A DNA stretch of 47,423 nt from Acidobacteriota bacterium (lineage in GTDB: Bacteria; Acidobacteriota; Vicinamibacteria; Marinacidobacterales; Marinacidobacteraceae), in contig JAPPGX010000032.1 of the NCBI GenBank assembly GCA_028877265.1, positions 1 through 47,423 on the forward strand, in the 5' to 3' direction. The notes under the pieces are model-generated. The model worked only from the letters and a program-made list of their open reading frames with translations, had not been told where the DNA came from and did not search any database. Positions 8,345 through 16,787 of this stretch are shown here, in pieces. The translations under genes and the position numbers were made by a program. The first letter of the stretch is position 1; each line of letters begins with the position of its first letter.

Positions 8345-9168
8345 GGGATTGCCGTCTCCTGGGTCTGCTGGTGTTGGCCACGGGGATCGGATCCTCCGGA
8401 ATCGCGGCCGCCCAGGAAACGGCCGAGGCGGAGGCGGCCGCTGCCGCCCGGAGTTACGACGCGGGGGACTACCAGTCCGCGGCGGCCGTCTATCGCCGGC
8501 TGCTCGCGGCCCCCGGAGACCTCGACCGGGCCGCGCTTCACTACAACCTCGGAAACGCCGAGTACCGGACCGGCCGGCTCGGCCACGCGATGCTGCACTG
8601 GGAGCGGTCGCTCGCGATCCGGCCCGGGGACACAGACGCCCGGGCCAACGTCGCCCTCGCGCGCGGCGTCCTCGACCGGCGGCTCACCGACGCCGCGGCG
8701 GCCGGCGATCCGGACACGTTCCTGCTCGAGCTTCTGGGTTCCGTGCAGGGGCTCCACGTCTGGTTGCGGCAGACGCCGCCGGCGCGGTTCGCCGGGTTGC
8801 TCAGCGCGTTCGTGCTGCTGGCGGGAGCCTGCTGGACCTTCCTGATGATCCGGCGCGGCCGGCGCGGACTGCTGTTGACCGTTCTCGGGCTCTCCCTGGT
8901 CGCGACGACCGCCTGCGGAATCCTCCTCCGGCTCCGGCTGACCGTCGCACCGGTTGCGGTGGTGGTACAGGCCGGCGCCGCGCTGCGCAGTGGCCCCGGC
9001 CATTCGTTCCCGCAACTCGCCTCGCTTCCAGAGGGGCTCTACCTGGAGCTCGACGGCGAGGCCGGGGCGGCGCAGGACGGTTTTCGGCGGGTGGTCGCCG
9101 CCGGAATCGTGGGGTACGCCGACGGGGAGAGCGTCGTCCCGGTGGACGAGCGCCAGCCGACCCGCTAG
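8341..9168 (+). CDS. batE: TPR/SH3-like membrane protein BatE
   Basis: 275 residues from the ATG overlapping the batD stop. There is a signal peptide, TPR units at about residues 25-105 (SYDAGDYQSAAAVYRRLL; LHYNLGNAEYRTG), two transmembrane helices at about 155-200 (GLLSAFVLLAGACWTFLMI and GLLLTVLGLSLVATTACGILL), and a C-terminal SH3-like domain with ALRSGPGHSFP. This TPR-TM-TM-SH3 order is the BatE architecture. A much longer frame covering this gene begins inside batC and is an overprinting artefact. The stop codon TAG lies in a CTAG that also supplies the stop of the converging M20 gene. Confidence 0.9.
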   Translation: MRDCRLLGLLVLATGIGSSGIAAAQETAEAEAAAAARSYDAGDYQSAAAVYRRLLAAPGDLDRAALHYNLGNAEYRTGRLGHAMLHWERSLAIRPGDTDARANVALARGVLDRRLTDAAAAGDPDTFLLELLGSVQGLHVWLRQTPPARFAGLLSAFVLLAGACWTFLMIRRGRRGLLLTVLGLSLVATTACGILLRLRLTVAPVAVVVQAGAALRSGPGHSFPQLASLPEGLYLELDGEAGAAQDGFRRVVAAGIVGYADGESVVPVDERQPTR

Positions 9169-10496
9169 TCCAGCGCTCCGTCGAGGCGCCGAAGGGACTC
9201 CAGGAGCACCCGGGCCCCGTTCGTGATGTCGGCGACGCTCGTGAACTCCCGGGGTGAATGGCTGATGCCGTCGCGGCTCGGGACGAAGATCATGCCGACG
9301 GGAGCCAGCGCGGCGATGGACTGGGCGTCGTGTCCCGCTCCGGACGGCATCCGCACGTTCGATAACCCGAAGCTTTCGGCGGCGGCCTCCATGGTGTCGA
9401 TGAAGCGCGAGTCGCAGGGGGCGGCGCGGCTCAGGTAGTACTGCTCGAAGGTGATGTCCGTCTGGTTCCGGCGCGCGATCTCGCGTCCCAACTCCTGGAA
9501 GCGCTGGTAGAGGGCCTCGATTCGCTCCATCTCGAGGTCCCGGATTTCCAGGGTCAGGTCGACGGCGCCGGGAATGACGTTCGGCGCGCCCGGGTGCGCC
9601 TCGATGCGGCCGACCGTGGCCACCTGGCGTCCCGGCCACGACTGGGTCTCCTCGTGGACCGCCACCAGGAAGCGGCCCGCGGTCACGAGCGCGTCCCGGC
9701 GAATTCCCATCGCGGTGGTGCCCGCGTGGTTCGCGAACCCGGAGACCCGGACGCGGAAGCGGCGGATGCCGACGATGCCCTCGACGATACCGATGTCGAT
9801 CCCCTCGGTTGCGAGGGTGGGGCTCTGCTCGACGTGCAGTTCGAGGAAGCCAGCGTAGTGACCGGGTCCGAGGGCCGCCTCGGTGATGCGTTCCGGCGAG
9901 CCGCCCACCCGGGCGAGCGCCTGGCCGAGGGTCAACCCGCCGTAGACCGGCAGGTCCATCTCGTCCGGAGTGACCTCCCCGGCGAGCGCCCGGCTTCCGG
10001 TCTTCCCGTTCTCTTCGTTGAAGAAGTCGACCACTTCGAGGGGATGCCGGAGCGGAGTGCTCGAGGCGGCAATGGCGACGGCGGCCTCGAGGGAGGCGAT
10101 CGAGCCGGCCACCCCGTCGAAGTCCCCGCCCGCCGGAACCGAATCGAGGTGCGATCCGGTCAGCAGGGGAGGCAGCGAGGAATCGGTCCCGGGGAGACGT
10201 CCGATCAGGTTGCCGGCGAGATCGGTCCGCGCCACGAACCCGGCCTCCTCGAGCCAGCCGGTGAAGGCCTCGCGGGCCGCGATATCGGCGTCGCTCCCCG
10301 CGGTTCGGAAAGCGCCCTCCGGCGTCGCGCCGAACCGGGCAATGGCTTCCATCCGGCGTGCGACGCGTTCGCCGTCAATGCCGTCCTGAAGCGTTCGGGA
10401 GGCGCGGGCGAAGCGGGGGACTGCACAGAAGGCCGCGGCGGCGGGAGCCGTACGGGCCAGGAATTCGCGGCGGCTGGGATGGGGCATGGCGGGCAA
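9165..10496 (-). CDS. Tat-exported M20 family hydantoinase/carbamoylase-type amidohydrolase
   Basis: A 443-residue zinc amidohydrolase of the M20 hydantoinase/carbamoylase family (N-carbamoyl amino acid amidohydrolase, allantoate amidohydrolase and relatives). A twin-arginine signal SRREFLA lies at the N-terminus. Metal and substrate motifs follow in order: GSHLDSVPAGGDFDG, FNEENG, HVEQSPTLA, AGTTAM followed by RRDAL in the lid/dimer domain, PSGAGHDAQ, and SRDGISHSP. All catalytic elements appear intact. It cleaves an amide or ureido bond of an amino acid derivative, probably in the periplasm; the exact substrate cannot be read. Its last four bases overlap batE tail-to-tail. Confidence 0.92.
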   Translation of the reverse strand: MPAMPHPSRREFLARTAPAAAAFCAVPRFARASRTLQDGIDGERVARRMEAIARFGATPEGAFRTAGSDADIAAREAFTGWLEEAGFVARTDLAGNLIGRLPGTDSSLPPLLTGSHLDSVPAGGDFDGVAGSIASLEAAVAIAASSTPLRHPLEVVDFFNEENGKTGSRALAGEVTPDEMDLPVYGGLTLGQALARVGGSPERITEAALGPGHYAGFLELHVEQSPTLATEGIDIGIVEGIVGIRRFRVRVSGFANHAGTTAMGIRRDALVTAGRFLVAVHEETQSWPGRQVATVGRIEAHPGAPNVIPGAVDLTLEIRDLEMERIEALYQRFQELGREIARRNQTDITFEQYYLSRAAPCDSRFIDTMEAAAESFGLSNVRMPSGAGHDAQSIAALAPVGMIFVPSRDGISHSPREFTSVADITNGARVLLESLRRLDGALD

Positions 10497-10591
10497 TTGT
10501 GCGGGGTCCCCTTGCGCGGGTTCCGGGATCCGGGGTGGCTGTTCGGCCCGGCCGCGCCGCTGGCGCGCTGTAATCTTCGGGTTGGAGTTCC

Positions 10592-11716
10592 GTGGAGCCC
10601 GACAAGCGCATGACGAGCCCGGGACGCCGCAGGAGTCGGCGGGCGTTCCTCTGGCCGGGATCGTCCGGACAGCGCGACGCGGAGCGGCTCACGCCCGAGG
10701 CCTACGGAGAACTCGTGTCCCAGTACCGGTCCGGCCGCTACGTGGAGACGGCGCGGCGGATCGGGAGCCGGGTGCCGGTGGAGTTTCGGAGGGCGCGGGA
10801 GGGTTTTTTCGATTCGCTCCCGCCGGCGGACGAGCTCGAGGGCTTCCGCGGGCGGCTGGCCGCCGCGCTGATGCACGCCGAAACGGTCGCTCATTTCGGC
10901 TGGAACCGGGCGATCCGACCCATCAGGGAGCCGGTCGACGACCTGCCGCGGGAGTGGGTCCGCGGGCTTCCCGACCATCTTCGCGAGGAAGCGGTGGCAG
11001 GTTGGGGCGAGGAGGGGGCTTCCAATCTCCGCGAGTTGCTCTGGCGGGAGATCGTGCTGTCGGCCGCGCGGGCCCGGCTGGCGCGGATGGACCTGTTGTC
11101 GGCGAGCCGCATGCTGGAAGAGTCCGATCCGCGGCGTGATGCCGCGCTCGCCTGGCAACTCGCCGTCGTCTGGTCGGTTCGGGCCCGCTACGTCAGGGAA
11201 GACGAACTCTGGCGGGACGCCCGCGACTTCTTCCGGGAGGCCGCCTCGCGTGAACTGGTGAGCCGGAGCGTGGCCCTCCAGTCCCCCAGAACGGTCGCGC
11301 GCGGGCTCGGGGACCGGGACGACCTGAATCTGCGGCTGGCGCTGGTCGCCCTGGGGCAGGGACGGTTGGGCCGGGCCTCCGACCGCCTGCGGGAGGTCAG
11401 CGAGAAACCGAGTTCACATCTGCTCTGGGTGCCGCGGCTGCTGCTGCTGGGCGAGACCCGGATTGCGCAGGAACGACTCGATCCGGCGATCGCCGGACTG
11501 CGGGAGGCGGTGGAACTCGCTCCCACCTCGCACGCCGTGGTCGCCGCCCTGGTGGCCGCGCTCGAGGCCCGCGGGCGCTGGGACGAGGCGGCGGAACTCG
11601 CGACGGAAGCGATGGCGCTGCCCCGGGGAGGCCGGGTCTGGGCCGATTTCCTGATCACCTGGGCAAAGCCCGTCGAGCCGTCCCTCGACTGGCTGCGCAA
11701 CCTGGTCAGCACCTGA
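10592..11716 (+). CDS. TPR-repeat protein, first member of TPR-VWA pair 1
   Basis: 374 residues from GTG (an in-frame ATG at 10610 is an alternative). There is no clear signal peptide. The C-terminal 130 residues form TPR-like helices (LGQGRLGRASDRL; AIAGLREAVELAPTSHAVVAAL; RWDEAAELATEAM) and end in a W-x3-L motif. The C-terminal half aligns with the TPR protein at 15753, and both carry a motif of the form AAAL-x-H-x-E further upstream (here AAALMHAET). Each is followed directly by a VWA gene. No specific family is recognised; a scaffold or partner role for the VWA protein is inferred from the repeated pairing. Confidence 0.75.
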   Translation: MEPDKRMTSPGRRRSRRAFLWPGSSGQRDAERLTPEAYGELVSQYRSGRYVETARRIGSRVPVEFRRAREGFFDSLPPADELEGFRGRLAAALMHAETVAHFGWNRAIRPIREPVDDLPREWVRGLPDHLREEAVAGWGEEGASNLRELLWREIVLSAARARLARMDLLSASRMLEESDPRRDAALAWQLAVVWSVRARYVREDELWRDARDFFREAASRELVSRSVALQSPRTVARGLGDRDDLNLRLALVALGQGRLGRASDRLREVSEKPSSHLLWVPRLLLLGETRIAQERLDPAIAGLREAVELAPTSHAVVAALVAALEARGRWDEAAELATEAMALPRGGRVWADFLITWAKPVEPSLDWLRNLVST

Positions 11717-11735
11717 TCCACCGGCAAGAACGAAA

Positions 11736-12623
11736 TTGCACCGGTCGACGGCACTGATGGCGGGAGCGGCTCTGGCCCTCGCAACGCTTGCCGCCCCAGG
11801 TGCTGCGGCGGCCCAGTTCCGGGTCGAGACCCGCGCCGTCCTGGTGGACGTCTCGGCGACCCGGGACGGCCCGGTACGCGGTCTCCAGGCCGAGGACTTC
11901 GAGCTGCTGGTAGCGGGAGAGCCGAAGGAGTTCCGGCTGCTGGATCCGGATTCCCTGCCGCTGGCCGTCCTCTTCGCCATGGACGTGAGCGCGAGCACCG
12001 CGGGCGAGCGCCGGCGACGGCTCGCCGCTGGAGCGCGCCAGTTCGCGGGTGCGCTCACCGAGGACGACGACTGCGCCGTGGTTGCGTTCTCCAACCGCGC
12101 GTCGTGGGTCCGTGAGTTCGCCTCCTGTAACGACGAGGTAGGGAATGGCCTGCTGCAGACCGGCGGAGGGGGCGCGACCGCTCTCTGGGACGGCGTCGTG
12201 ATGTCGCTGGCCGCGCTCCACTGGGGCAGCGGCCGGCCGGTGCTCCTGCTCTTCACGGATGGACTCGACAACCTGAGCTGGGCGCGGGAACGCCACATCA
12301 GGAGTTCGGTGCAAGCCTCGGAGGTGCTGCTCTACTCCATCATCGCGCCCGCGCCCCGGCCCTCCCGGATCCTGCGGACCGATCGGGAGGGGATCGAACT
12401 CCTCGAGGACCTGGTCCGAACGACCGGAGGGCGATCGGTGACCATCCGTTCGGACGAGGATCTCGAGGAGGCCTTCCGCGAGGTTCTGAGGGACCTCAGG
12501 GTGCGTTACGTGCTCGCCTTCAGTCCCGACCCGGAGCGCCGGGGTTTCGTGCCCATCCAGGTTCGGGTCAAGCAGCGGGGGGTCCGGGTCCGGACCCGCG
12601 CGGGGTATACGGCCCGGCCCTGA
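11736..12623 (+). CDS. VWFA-related (acidobacterial type) exported protein, pair 1
   Basis: 295 residues from TTG at 11736 (or an ATG at 11757). A signal peptide (ALALATLAAPGAAAAQ) is followed by the beta domain typical of VWFA-related proteins (VDVSATRDGPVRGLQAEDFE) and a VWA domain with MIDAS D-V-S-A-S and LLFTDGLDNLSWARE. The C-terminus has the family ending in which RYVLAFSPDPERRGF is followed by a GY-containing strand. This family is expanded in Acidobacteriota; its function is unknown, with binding or sensing at the envelope likely. It follows a TPR gene by 19 bases. Confidence 0.85.
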   Translation: MHRSTALMAGAALALATLAAPGAAAAQFRVETRAVLVDVSATRDGPVRGLQAEDFELLVAGEPKEFRLLDPDSLPLAVLFAMDVSASTAGERRRRLAAGARQFAGALTEDDDCAVVAFSNRASWVREFASCNDEVGNGLLQTGGGGATALWDGVVMSLAALHWGSGRPVLLLFTDGLDNLSWARERHIRSSVQASEVLLYSIIAPAPRPSRILRTDREGIELLEDLVRTTGGRSVTIRSDEDLEEAFREVLRDLRVRYVLAFSPDPERRGFVPIQVRVKQRGVRVRTRAGYTARP

Positions 12624-12638
12624 GCCGAGCGCGCCACC

Positions 12639-12659
12639 AACCGGCAACGACGGCCGGTT
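12639..12659. terminator. Candidate bidirectional terminator hairpin
   Basis: A perfect 7-bp stem (AACCGGC / GCCGGTT) with a 7-base loop lies in the 66-bp gap between the converging VWA gene and the osmC-like gene. There is no T-run, so intrinsic termination is only a possibility. Confidence 0.3.
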
Positions 12660-12689
12660 CCCCGGAGCCGGTGAGATTCCTGCCGCAGT

Positions 12690-13106
12690 TCAGGCGGGGA
12701 CCGGGCTGTCCGCCGCGATGCGGGCCGACCAGCTCGTTTCGGTGTCCTTCGCCAGACTGTGGAGGACGCTGCAGTACTTGGCGAACGAAAGCTCGACCGA
12801 CTGTTCGAGGCGGTCCTGCACCACGTCGCCGCCGGAGGCGGTGAACTCCAGGCGGATGCTCACGAAGCGCCTGGGGTGGTCGTCCGCGCGCCGGCCGGAG
12901 ACGCGGGCGGAGAGACGTTCGGGAGCGCGGCGCATGCGCTTCAGGATGTGGACGACGTCGATCGCCATGCAGCCGGCCACCGCCGCGAGCAGGGCCTCCA
13001 TGGGCGAGGGGCCGTCCCGGGCGTCGCTGTCGAGAAGGACGGAGGCCCCGGAGGGAGTGGTGATGTCGTAGCCGGTGGCGCCGTTCCATTCAAGATCTAC
13101 TTGCAT
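12690..13106 (-). CDS. OsmC/YhfA family protein
   Basis: 138 residues beginning at the ATG for MQVDLEWNG. OsmC/Ohr proteins are thiol-dependent peroxidases. The two redox cysteines are visible, in AVAGCMAIDVV (about residue 48) and in FAKYCSVLHSL (about 112), and the PSPMEALLAAVAGC segment is characteristic. It is closest in style to YhfA-type OsmC proteins. The start lies inside the last codons of the upstream fabF-like gene (10-bp overlap), so the two are co-translated. A much longer frame extending upstream is an antisense/overprint artefact. Confidence 0.9.
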   Translation of the reverse strand: MQVDLEWNGATGYDITTPSGASVLLDSDARDGPSPMEALLAAVAGCMAIDVVHILKRMRRAPERLSARVSGRRADDHPRRFVSIRLEFTASGGDVVQDRLEQSVELSFAKYCSVLHSLAKDTETSWSARIAADSPVPA

Positions 13107-14416
13107 CGTTTCTTGTCCGGTTGGAGTTGAGTTGCCTGGCGTTCCCGGCGGAGGACCAGGGAGATGTTGGTCCCGCCGAAGCCGAACGAGTTGGAGAGCG
13201 CCCACTCGGCATCGGTGCCGGTGGGACGGAGTACCGGAGGGTAGTCCGTGAGTTCCGGGTCGAGCGGTTCCGCGTTCACCGAGGGGGAGATCCAGCCCTC
13301 CCGCAGCATGAGGAAGGTGAAGGCGGCTTCCAGTGCGCCGGCCGCGGAAACAGTGTGGCCGGTGTAGCCCTTCGTCGAACCGTACGGGACGGGAACGTCC
13401 TCGAAGACGCGGCGGATCGCCCGCACCTCGGAGATGTCGCCGAGCGGCGTCGAGGTGCCGTGCGTGTTGATGTAACCGATCGCCCGTGCCGGTACGCCAC
13501 TGTGCCGGAGCGCCCTCCGCATGGCGAGTTCGGCGCCCTCGCTGTCGGGCGCGACCATCTCGCCGCTGCCATCGGAAGACATCCCGAAGCCGCGGATCGA
13601 GCCCAGGATCTCCGCCCCCCGGCGCTCGGCGGACTCCCGCGATTCGAGCGCCAGGATGCCGGCGCCCTCTCCGAAGACGAACCCGGCGCGATCGGCGGCG
13701 TAGGGCCTCGAAGCCCACTCCGGCCGGTGGTTGTCGAGACGCGTGTAGGCGCGCATGGAGTCGAAACCGAGATGGAAGTGCACGTCCTCCGCTTCGACCC
13801 CGCCGGCGAGGGCGTGGTCCACGATGCCTTCCCGGATCCAGGCGGCGGCGATCGCGAGGTTGTAGCCGCCCCCGGCGCAGGCCGCGGTCACGGACAGCGA
13901 CGGGCCCCGCGTCTTGAGCACCGTGGCGAGATTCGCCGAGACCGTGGACGCCATGATGCGGGGGATCGTGGTGGGCAGGACCCGGACACGTCCGCCGCGT
14001 TCCACCCGGCGCACAACCTCCCGGTGGGTTTCGATTTCCCCGGTGCCGGTGCCCACCACCACCGCGAGGTCCCGCGTCGGGAGCCCCGACTGCTCGAGCG
14101 CGATCTGTGCCGCGCGCACCGCGAGCAGGGACATGCGGCCCATGAAACGCGCTTCCGAGCGGTCCAGCCCAAGGTCCGCCGGATCGAGAGGATCCTTGTA
14201 GGCGCCCACCAGTTGGCAGCCGGTCTGGCACTGAACCCCGGGTTCGTAGACGGAGAACGGAACCTGCGTTCCGGACTTCAGAACCTCGCGGTGCTCGGCC
14301 GTTCCCGTGCCGACCTGGGAAAGGAGACCCATACCGGTGACGACCGGGTCACGGGGCGAGCGTCGGGGAAGGGGAGGTTCTGACAAGTGGCTTGAGTTTC
14401 CTTTCCGGGACACCAC
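13097..14416 (-). CDS. fabF: Beta-ketoacyl-ACP synthase II-like protein
   Basis: A 439-residue thiolase-fold condensing enzyme. The catalytic cysteine is in VTAACAGGGYN (about residue 180) and the two histidines are in INTHGTSTPLGD and KGYTGHTVSAAG, giving the Cys-His-His triad of KAS II; NSFGFGGTN is the usual C-terminal loop. It condenses malonyl-ACP with an acyl-ACP in fatty acid elongation. The start is uncertain: two consecutive GTG codons (14416, 14413) precede about 24 extra residues before VVTGMGLLSQ, where the family normally begins. It stands alone without acyl carrier protein or other fab genes and is paired only with OsmC, so it may serve a specialised acyl chain rather than bulk synthesis. 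Confidence 0.88.
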   Translation of the reverse strand: MVSRKGNSSHLSEPPLPRRSPRDPVVTGMGLLSQVGTGTAEHREVLKSGTQVPFSVYEPGVQCQTGCQLVGAYKDPLDPADLGLDRSEARFMGRMSLLAVRAAQIALEQSGLPTRDLAVVVGTGTGEIETHREVVRRVERGGRVRVLPTTIPRIMASTVSANLATVLKTRGPSLSVTAACAGGGYNLAIAAAWIREGIVDHALAGGVEAEDVHFHLGFDSMRAYTRLDNHRPEWASRPYAADRAGFVFGEGAGILALESRESAERRGAEILGSIRGFGMSSDGSGEMVAPDSEGAELAMRRALRHSGVPARAIGYINTHGTSTPLGDISEVRAIRRVFEDVPVPYGSTKGYTGHTVSAAGALEAAFTFLMLREGWISPSVNAEPLDPELTDYPPVLRPTGTDAEWALSNSFGFGGTNISLVLRRERQATQLQPDKKRCK

Positions 14417-14502
14417 ACTAGGATGGGGTCTGGAGAATCGGCGTGGAAGGTTCCGTGGCCCCAGCCGGCTCCGGACACTCAGATGACGTCGGGAGGCGCC
14501 GA

Positions 14503-15711
14503 ATGGTCCACTTGCGAGTCCTCATCCTGGCAATGCTGCTGCCGGCGTCCGCGTCGGTTCCGGGAAGCGACGGACGCGGAACGGTAACGCCTCTATCCGC
14601 TGCGTCGCTTCGCACGACAGCTCCGGCCCCCGGGCTGGTGGCCGCGGCGGCGGACCGGCAGGCCTCGGGAACGGTCCGAGCCACGGCAGCCGACCTGGAA
14701 TGGGCCCGCGAGTTCGTGGCGCGCCAGTACGTCGTGGACGGCACCGCCAGCAGCCTGGCCAGGGTGGATCCGCACTGCCGGACCGGGTGCGAGCTTTCCG
14801 TCTTTCCCGGCGCCGGCCCGGGTGACTTCGGCACGCTCAAGGCGGTCAGCGGGATCGACATGGGCATCTTCAGCATGAGCGGATTCGGGCTGGAGGGGAT
14901 GATCGATTTCCGCAACCGGACCGCCGACGGCACGATCGCCGGCGCCCGGGTGGTCCTCACCTGCGAGGACATCGAAACCGCGCGCGAGAACGGGGAATAC
15001 GCGTACGCCTTCTATGTCCAGTCCCGGGTGGCGCCGCAATGGCAGCTTGACGGCGACTTGTCCAACCTGAGCCGCTGGCATGCCGAGGGCCTTCGCGTGC
15101 TGCAGCTTCGCTACGGCGACAAGGAGGGACACGAACCGGATGAGCGGCTCGCCTACGGTTCCTATGAGGGCGACGATCGGGGCTTGACGGACCTCGGCCG
15201 CCGCGCCATCGCCGAGATGAACCGCCTGGGCATGATCGTTGACGTGTCCCACCTGAGCCGGCAATCCACGCTCGATGCCGCCGCCCTCTCGAACAAACCG
15301 GTCCTCGCGAGCCACGCGAACGCCGAGGCGCTCACTCCGCAGGACCGCACCAAGGACGATGACGAGCTGCGGGCCATCGCCGCTACCGGCGGCGTGATCG
15401 GGGTCACGCCGATCGGCTGGATGCTGGACCGGGACGGCGACGGGAAGGCGGGGATGGAGGACATGGTTGCCCACGTCGAGTACATCGCGGGACTCGTCGG
15501 AATCGATCACGTGGGACTCTCGACCGATGCGGCGCTCGACGGCTGGGATCCGGACTCGAGGCACTACGCGGACGCGGAGCTCGCGGCTTTCGACCGCTGG
15601 GTACGCGTCACCGCCGAACTGCACGCGCGCGGCTGGAGCGACGAGGATCTGACGAAGCTGCTCGGCGGCAACTTCCTCCGGGTGTTCCGGGAAGTTCTTT
15701 CCGGCTGTTGA
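14503..15711 (+). CDS. M19 membrane dipeptidase homologue lacking the HxD zinc ligands
   Basis: 402 residues from the ATG at 14503, chosen because it opens directly into a signal peptide (MVHLRVLILAMLLPASA). The fold of renal-type dipeptidase (amidohydrolase superfamily, M19) is recognisable: GMIVDVSHLS and VLASHANAEAL carry the two later zinc histidines, QDRTKDDDELRAIAATGG matches the family arginine region, and IDHVGLSTDAALDGW the final aspartate strand. The first metal motif, normally D-G-H-x-D, reads D-G-T-A-S (residues 79-83), and the EGG segment with the bridging glutamate is also not preserved. Dipeptidase activity is therefore doubtful; it could be a one-metal enzyme or a binding protein. 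Confidence 0.82.
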   Translation: MVHLRVLILAMLLPASASVPGSDGRGTVTPLSAASLRTTAPAPGLVAAAADRQASGTVRATAADLEWAREFVARQYVVDGTASSLARVDPHCRTGCELSVFPGAGPGDFGTLKAVSGIDMGIFSMSGFGLEGMIDFRNRTADGTIAGARVVLTCEDIETARENGEYAYAFYVQSRVAPQWQLDGDLSNLSRWHAEGLRVLQLRYGDKEGHEPDERLAYGSYEGDDRGLTDLGRRAIAEMNRLGMIVDVSHLSRQSTLDAAALSNKPVLASHANAEALTPQDRTKDDDELRAIAATGGVIGVTPIGWMLDRDGDGKAGMEDMVAHVEYIAGLVGIDHVGLSTDAALDGWDPDSRHYADAELAAFDRWVRVTAELHARGWSDEDLTKLLGGNFLRVFREVLSGC

Positions 15712-15752
15712 GGGGAAGCTGGCCGGCGCCGCGAGCGGCAGGACCGGCTGGC

Positions 15753-16787
15753 ATGCATCCTGCTACATTCACCGTTTACAAGACCGTGCGTTTCCTTCCG
15801 ATTTCCCTGGTCCTGTTGCTGGTCGCGGTCTTCGGTTTCCCCAACGCCTCGCCGGCTCAGGGCCGCATCGATGCGGGCGGCTACCAGGAACTGCTGAACG
15901 AGGTCCGCGGCGGACTTTTCATCAGTTCAGGCCGCGTGCTCGCCGGGTTCGATCCGGATTCCGTGGAGCGGGTGGTCGGCGACTTCATCGCGTCCACGCC
16001 CGGCGCGCGGGAACTCAAGGCGGCGGCGCTCCTTCACACCGAAGCGACCGCGCATGGTCATCCCGAGACCCATCTCCAGATGGCGCGGGATCTGCTCAAG
16101 GCGATCCCGGATCCGGTGGATCGCGAGGACTGGATCCGCCGGTGGTGGCTGGCGCTTTGCTATTCCTACCAGGTTCAGCTTTCGGTCGGGCCCGGAGTGG
16201 CGGCTTTCGAGAGGGCCCTGGAGGACCTGCCCGATGACCGCGACGTCCGGCGATCGTTCGCGGCGGCGCTGTGGATGTTCGGGAAACAGCGCGAGGAACC
16301 CACCTACCTGACGCGCGCCGGAGTCATGCTCCAGGAACTCCTCGAAGAGACCCCGGACGATCCCGACCTGCGCATCCGCTTCGCCGGCGTACTCCTCGAT
16401 CTCGGGCGCGCGGAGGACGCCGCCTTCGTCCTGGACCAGCTCGGAGACGTTCGCCTGCGCTCGGGACCCCGGCTGGCCTCGCTGCTCATTCGCGGGGAGA
16501 TCGCGCTCGGGGCCGGGGAGTTCGTCGCCGCCGAGGTCGCCTTCGCCGAGGCCGTCCGGCGCTCGCGGCGCTCGCCGGCCGCAGTTGCCGGCCTGGTCGC
16601 GGCGCGACTCAGCCAGGGCGACGCGGAGGCCGCCGCCGAGGCGGCCGGGGCCCTGCTCGCCCGGACGACGACCGGGTGGGAACCCGAATGGCGCTACTGG
16701 CTTGGTCCGGCTCTCGAATACCCCGGGATGTTCGAGGCGATGAAGAACGAGGTGCGGGAGCCTGCGGAGGAAGGGGGCGGACGATGA
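15753..16787 (+). CDS. Exported TPR-like protein, first member of TPR-VWA pair 2
   Basis: 344 residues from the ATG at 15753; a GTG at 15786 is possible. The N-terminus is a signal peptide or anchor (ISLVLLLVAVFGF, cleavage near SPAQG). The rest is helical with TPR-like units (AAFERALEDLPDDRDVRRSF; LRIRFAGVLLDLGRAEDAA; VAAEVAFAEAV). Its C-terminal part aligns with the TPR protein at 10592 (LL-x2-GE, EAV, VA-x-LVAA, final W-x3-L), and it has the related motif AAALLHTEA. The following VWA gene overlaps its stop (ATGA), giving tight coupling. No known function. Confidence 0.75.
   Translation: MHPATFTVYKTVRFLPISLVLLLVAVFGFPNASPAQGRIDAGGYQELLNEVRGGLFISSGRVLAGFDPDSVERVVGDFIASTPGARELKAAALLHTEATAHGHPETHLQMARDLLKAIPDPVDREDWIRRWWLALCYSYQVQLSVGPGVAAFERALEDLPDDRDVRRSFAAALWMFGKQREEPTYLTRAGVMLQELLEETPDDPDLRIRFAGVLLDLGRAEDAAFVLDQLGDVRLRSGPRLASLLIRGEIALGAGEFVAAEVAFAEAVRRSRRSPAAVAGLVAARLSQGDAEAAAEAAGALLARTTTGWEPEWRYWLGPALEYPGMFEAMKNEVREPAEEGGGR

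Noticed and set aside
5767..9168. A 1133-codon open frame overlapping batC, batD and batE
   Set aside because: Only its last 275 codons are batE; the rest is an Arg/Pro/Gly-rich shadow of batC and batD caused by high GC.
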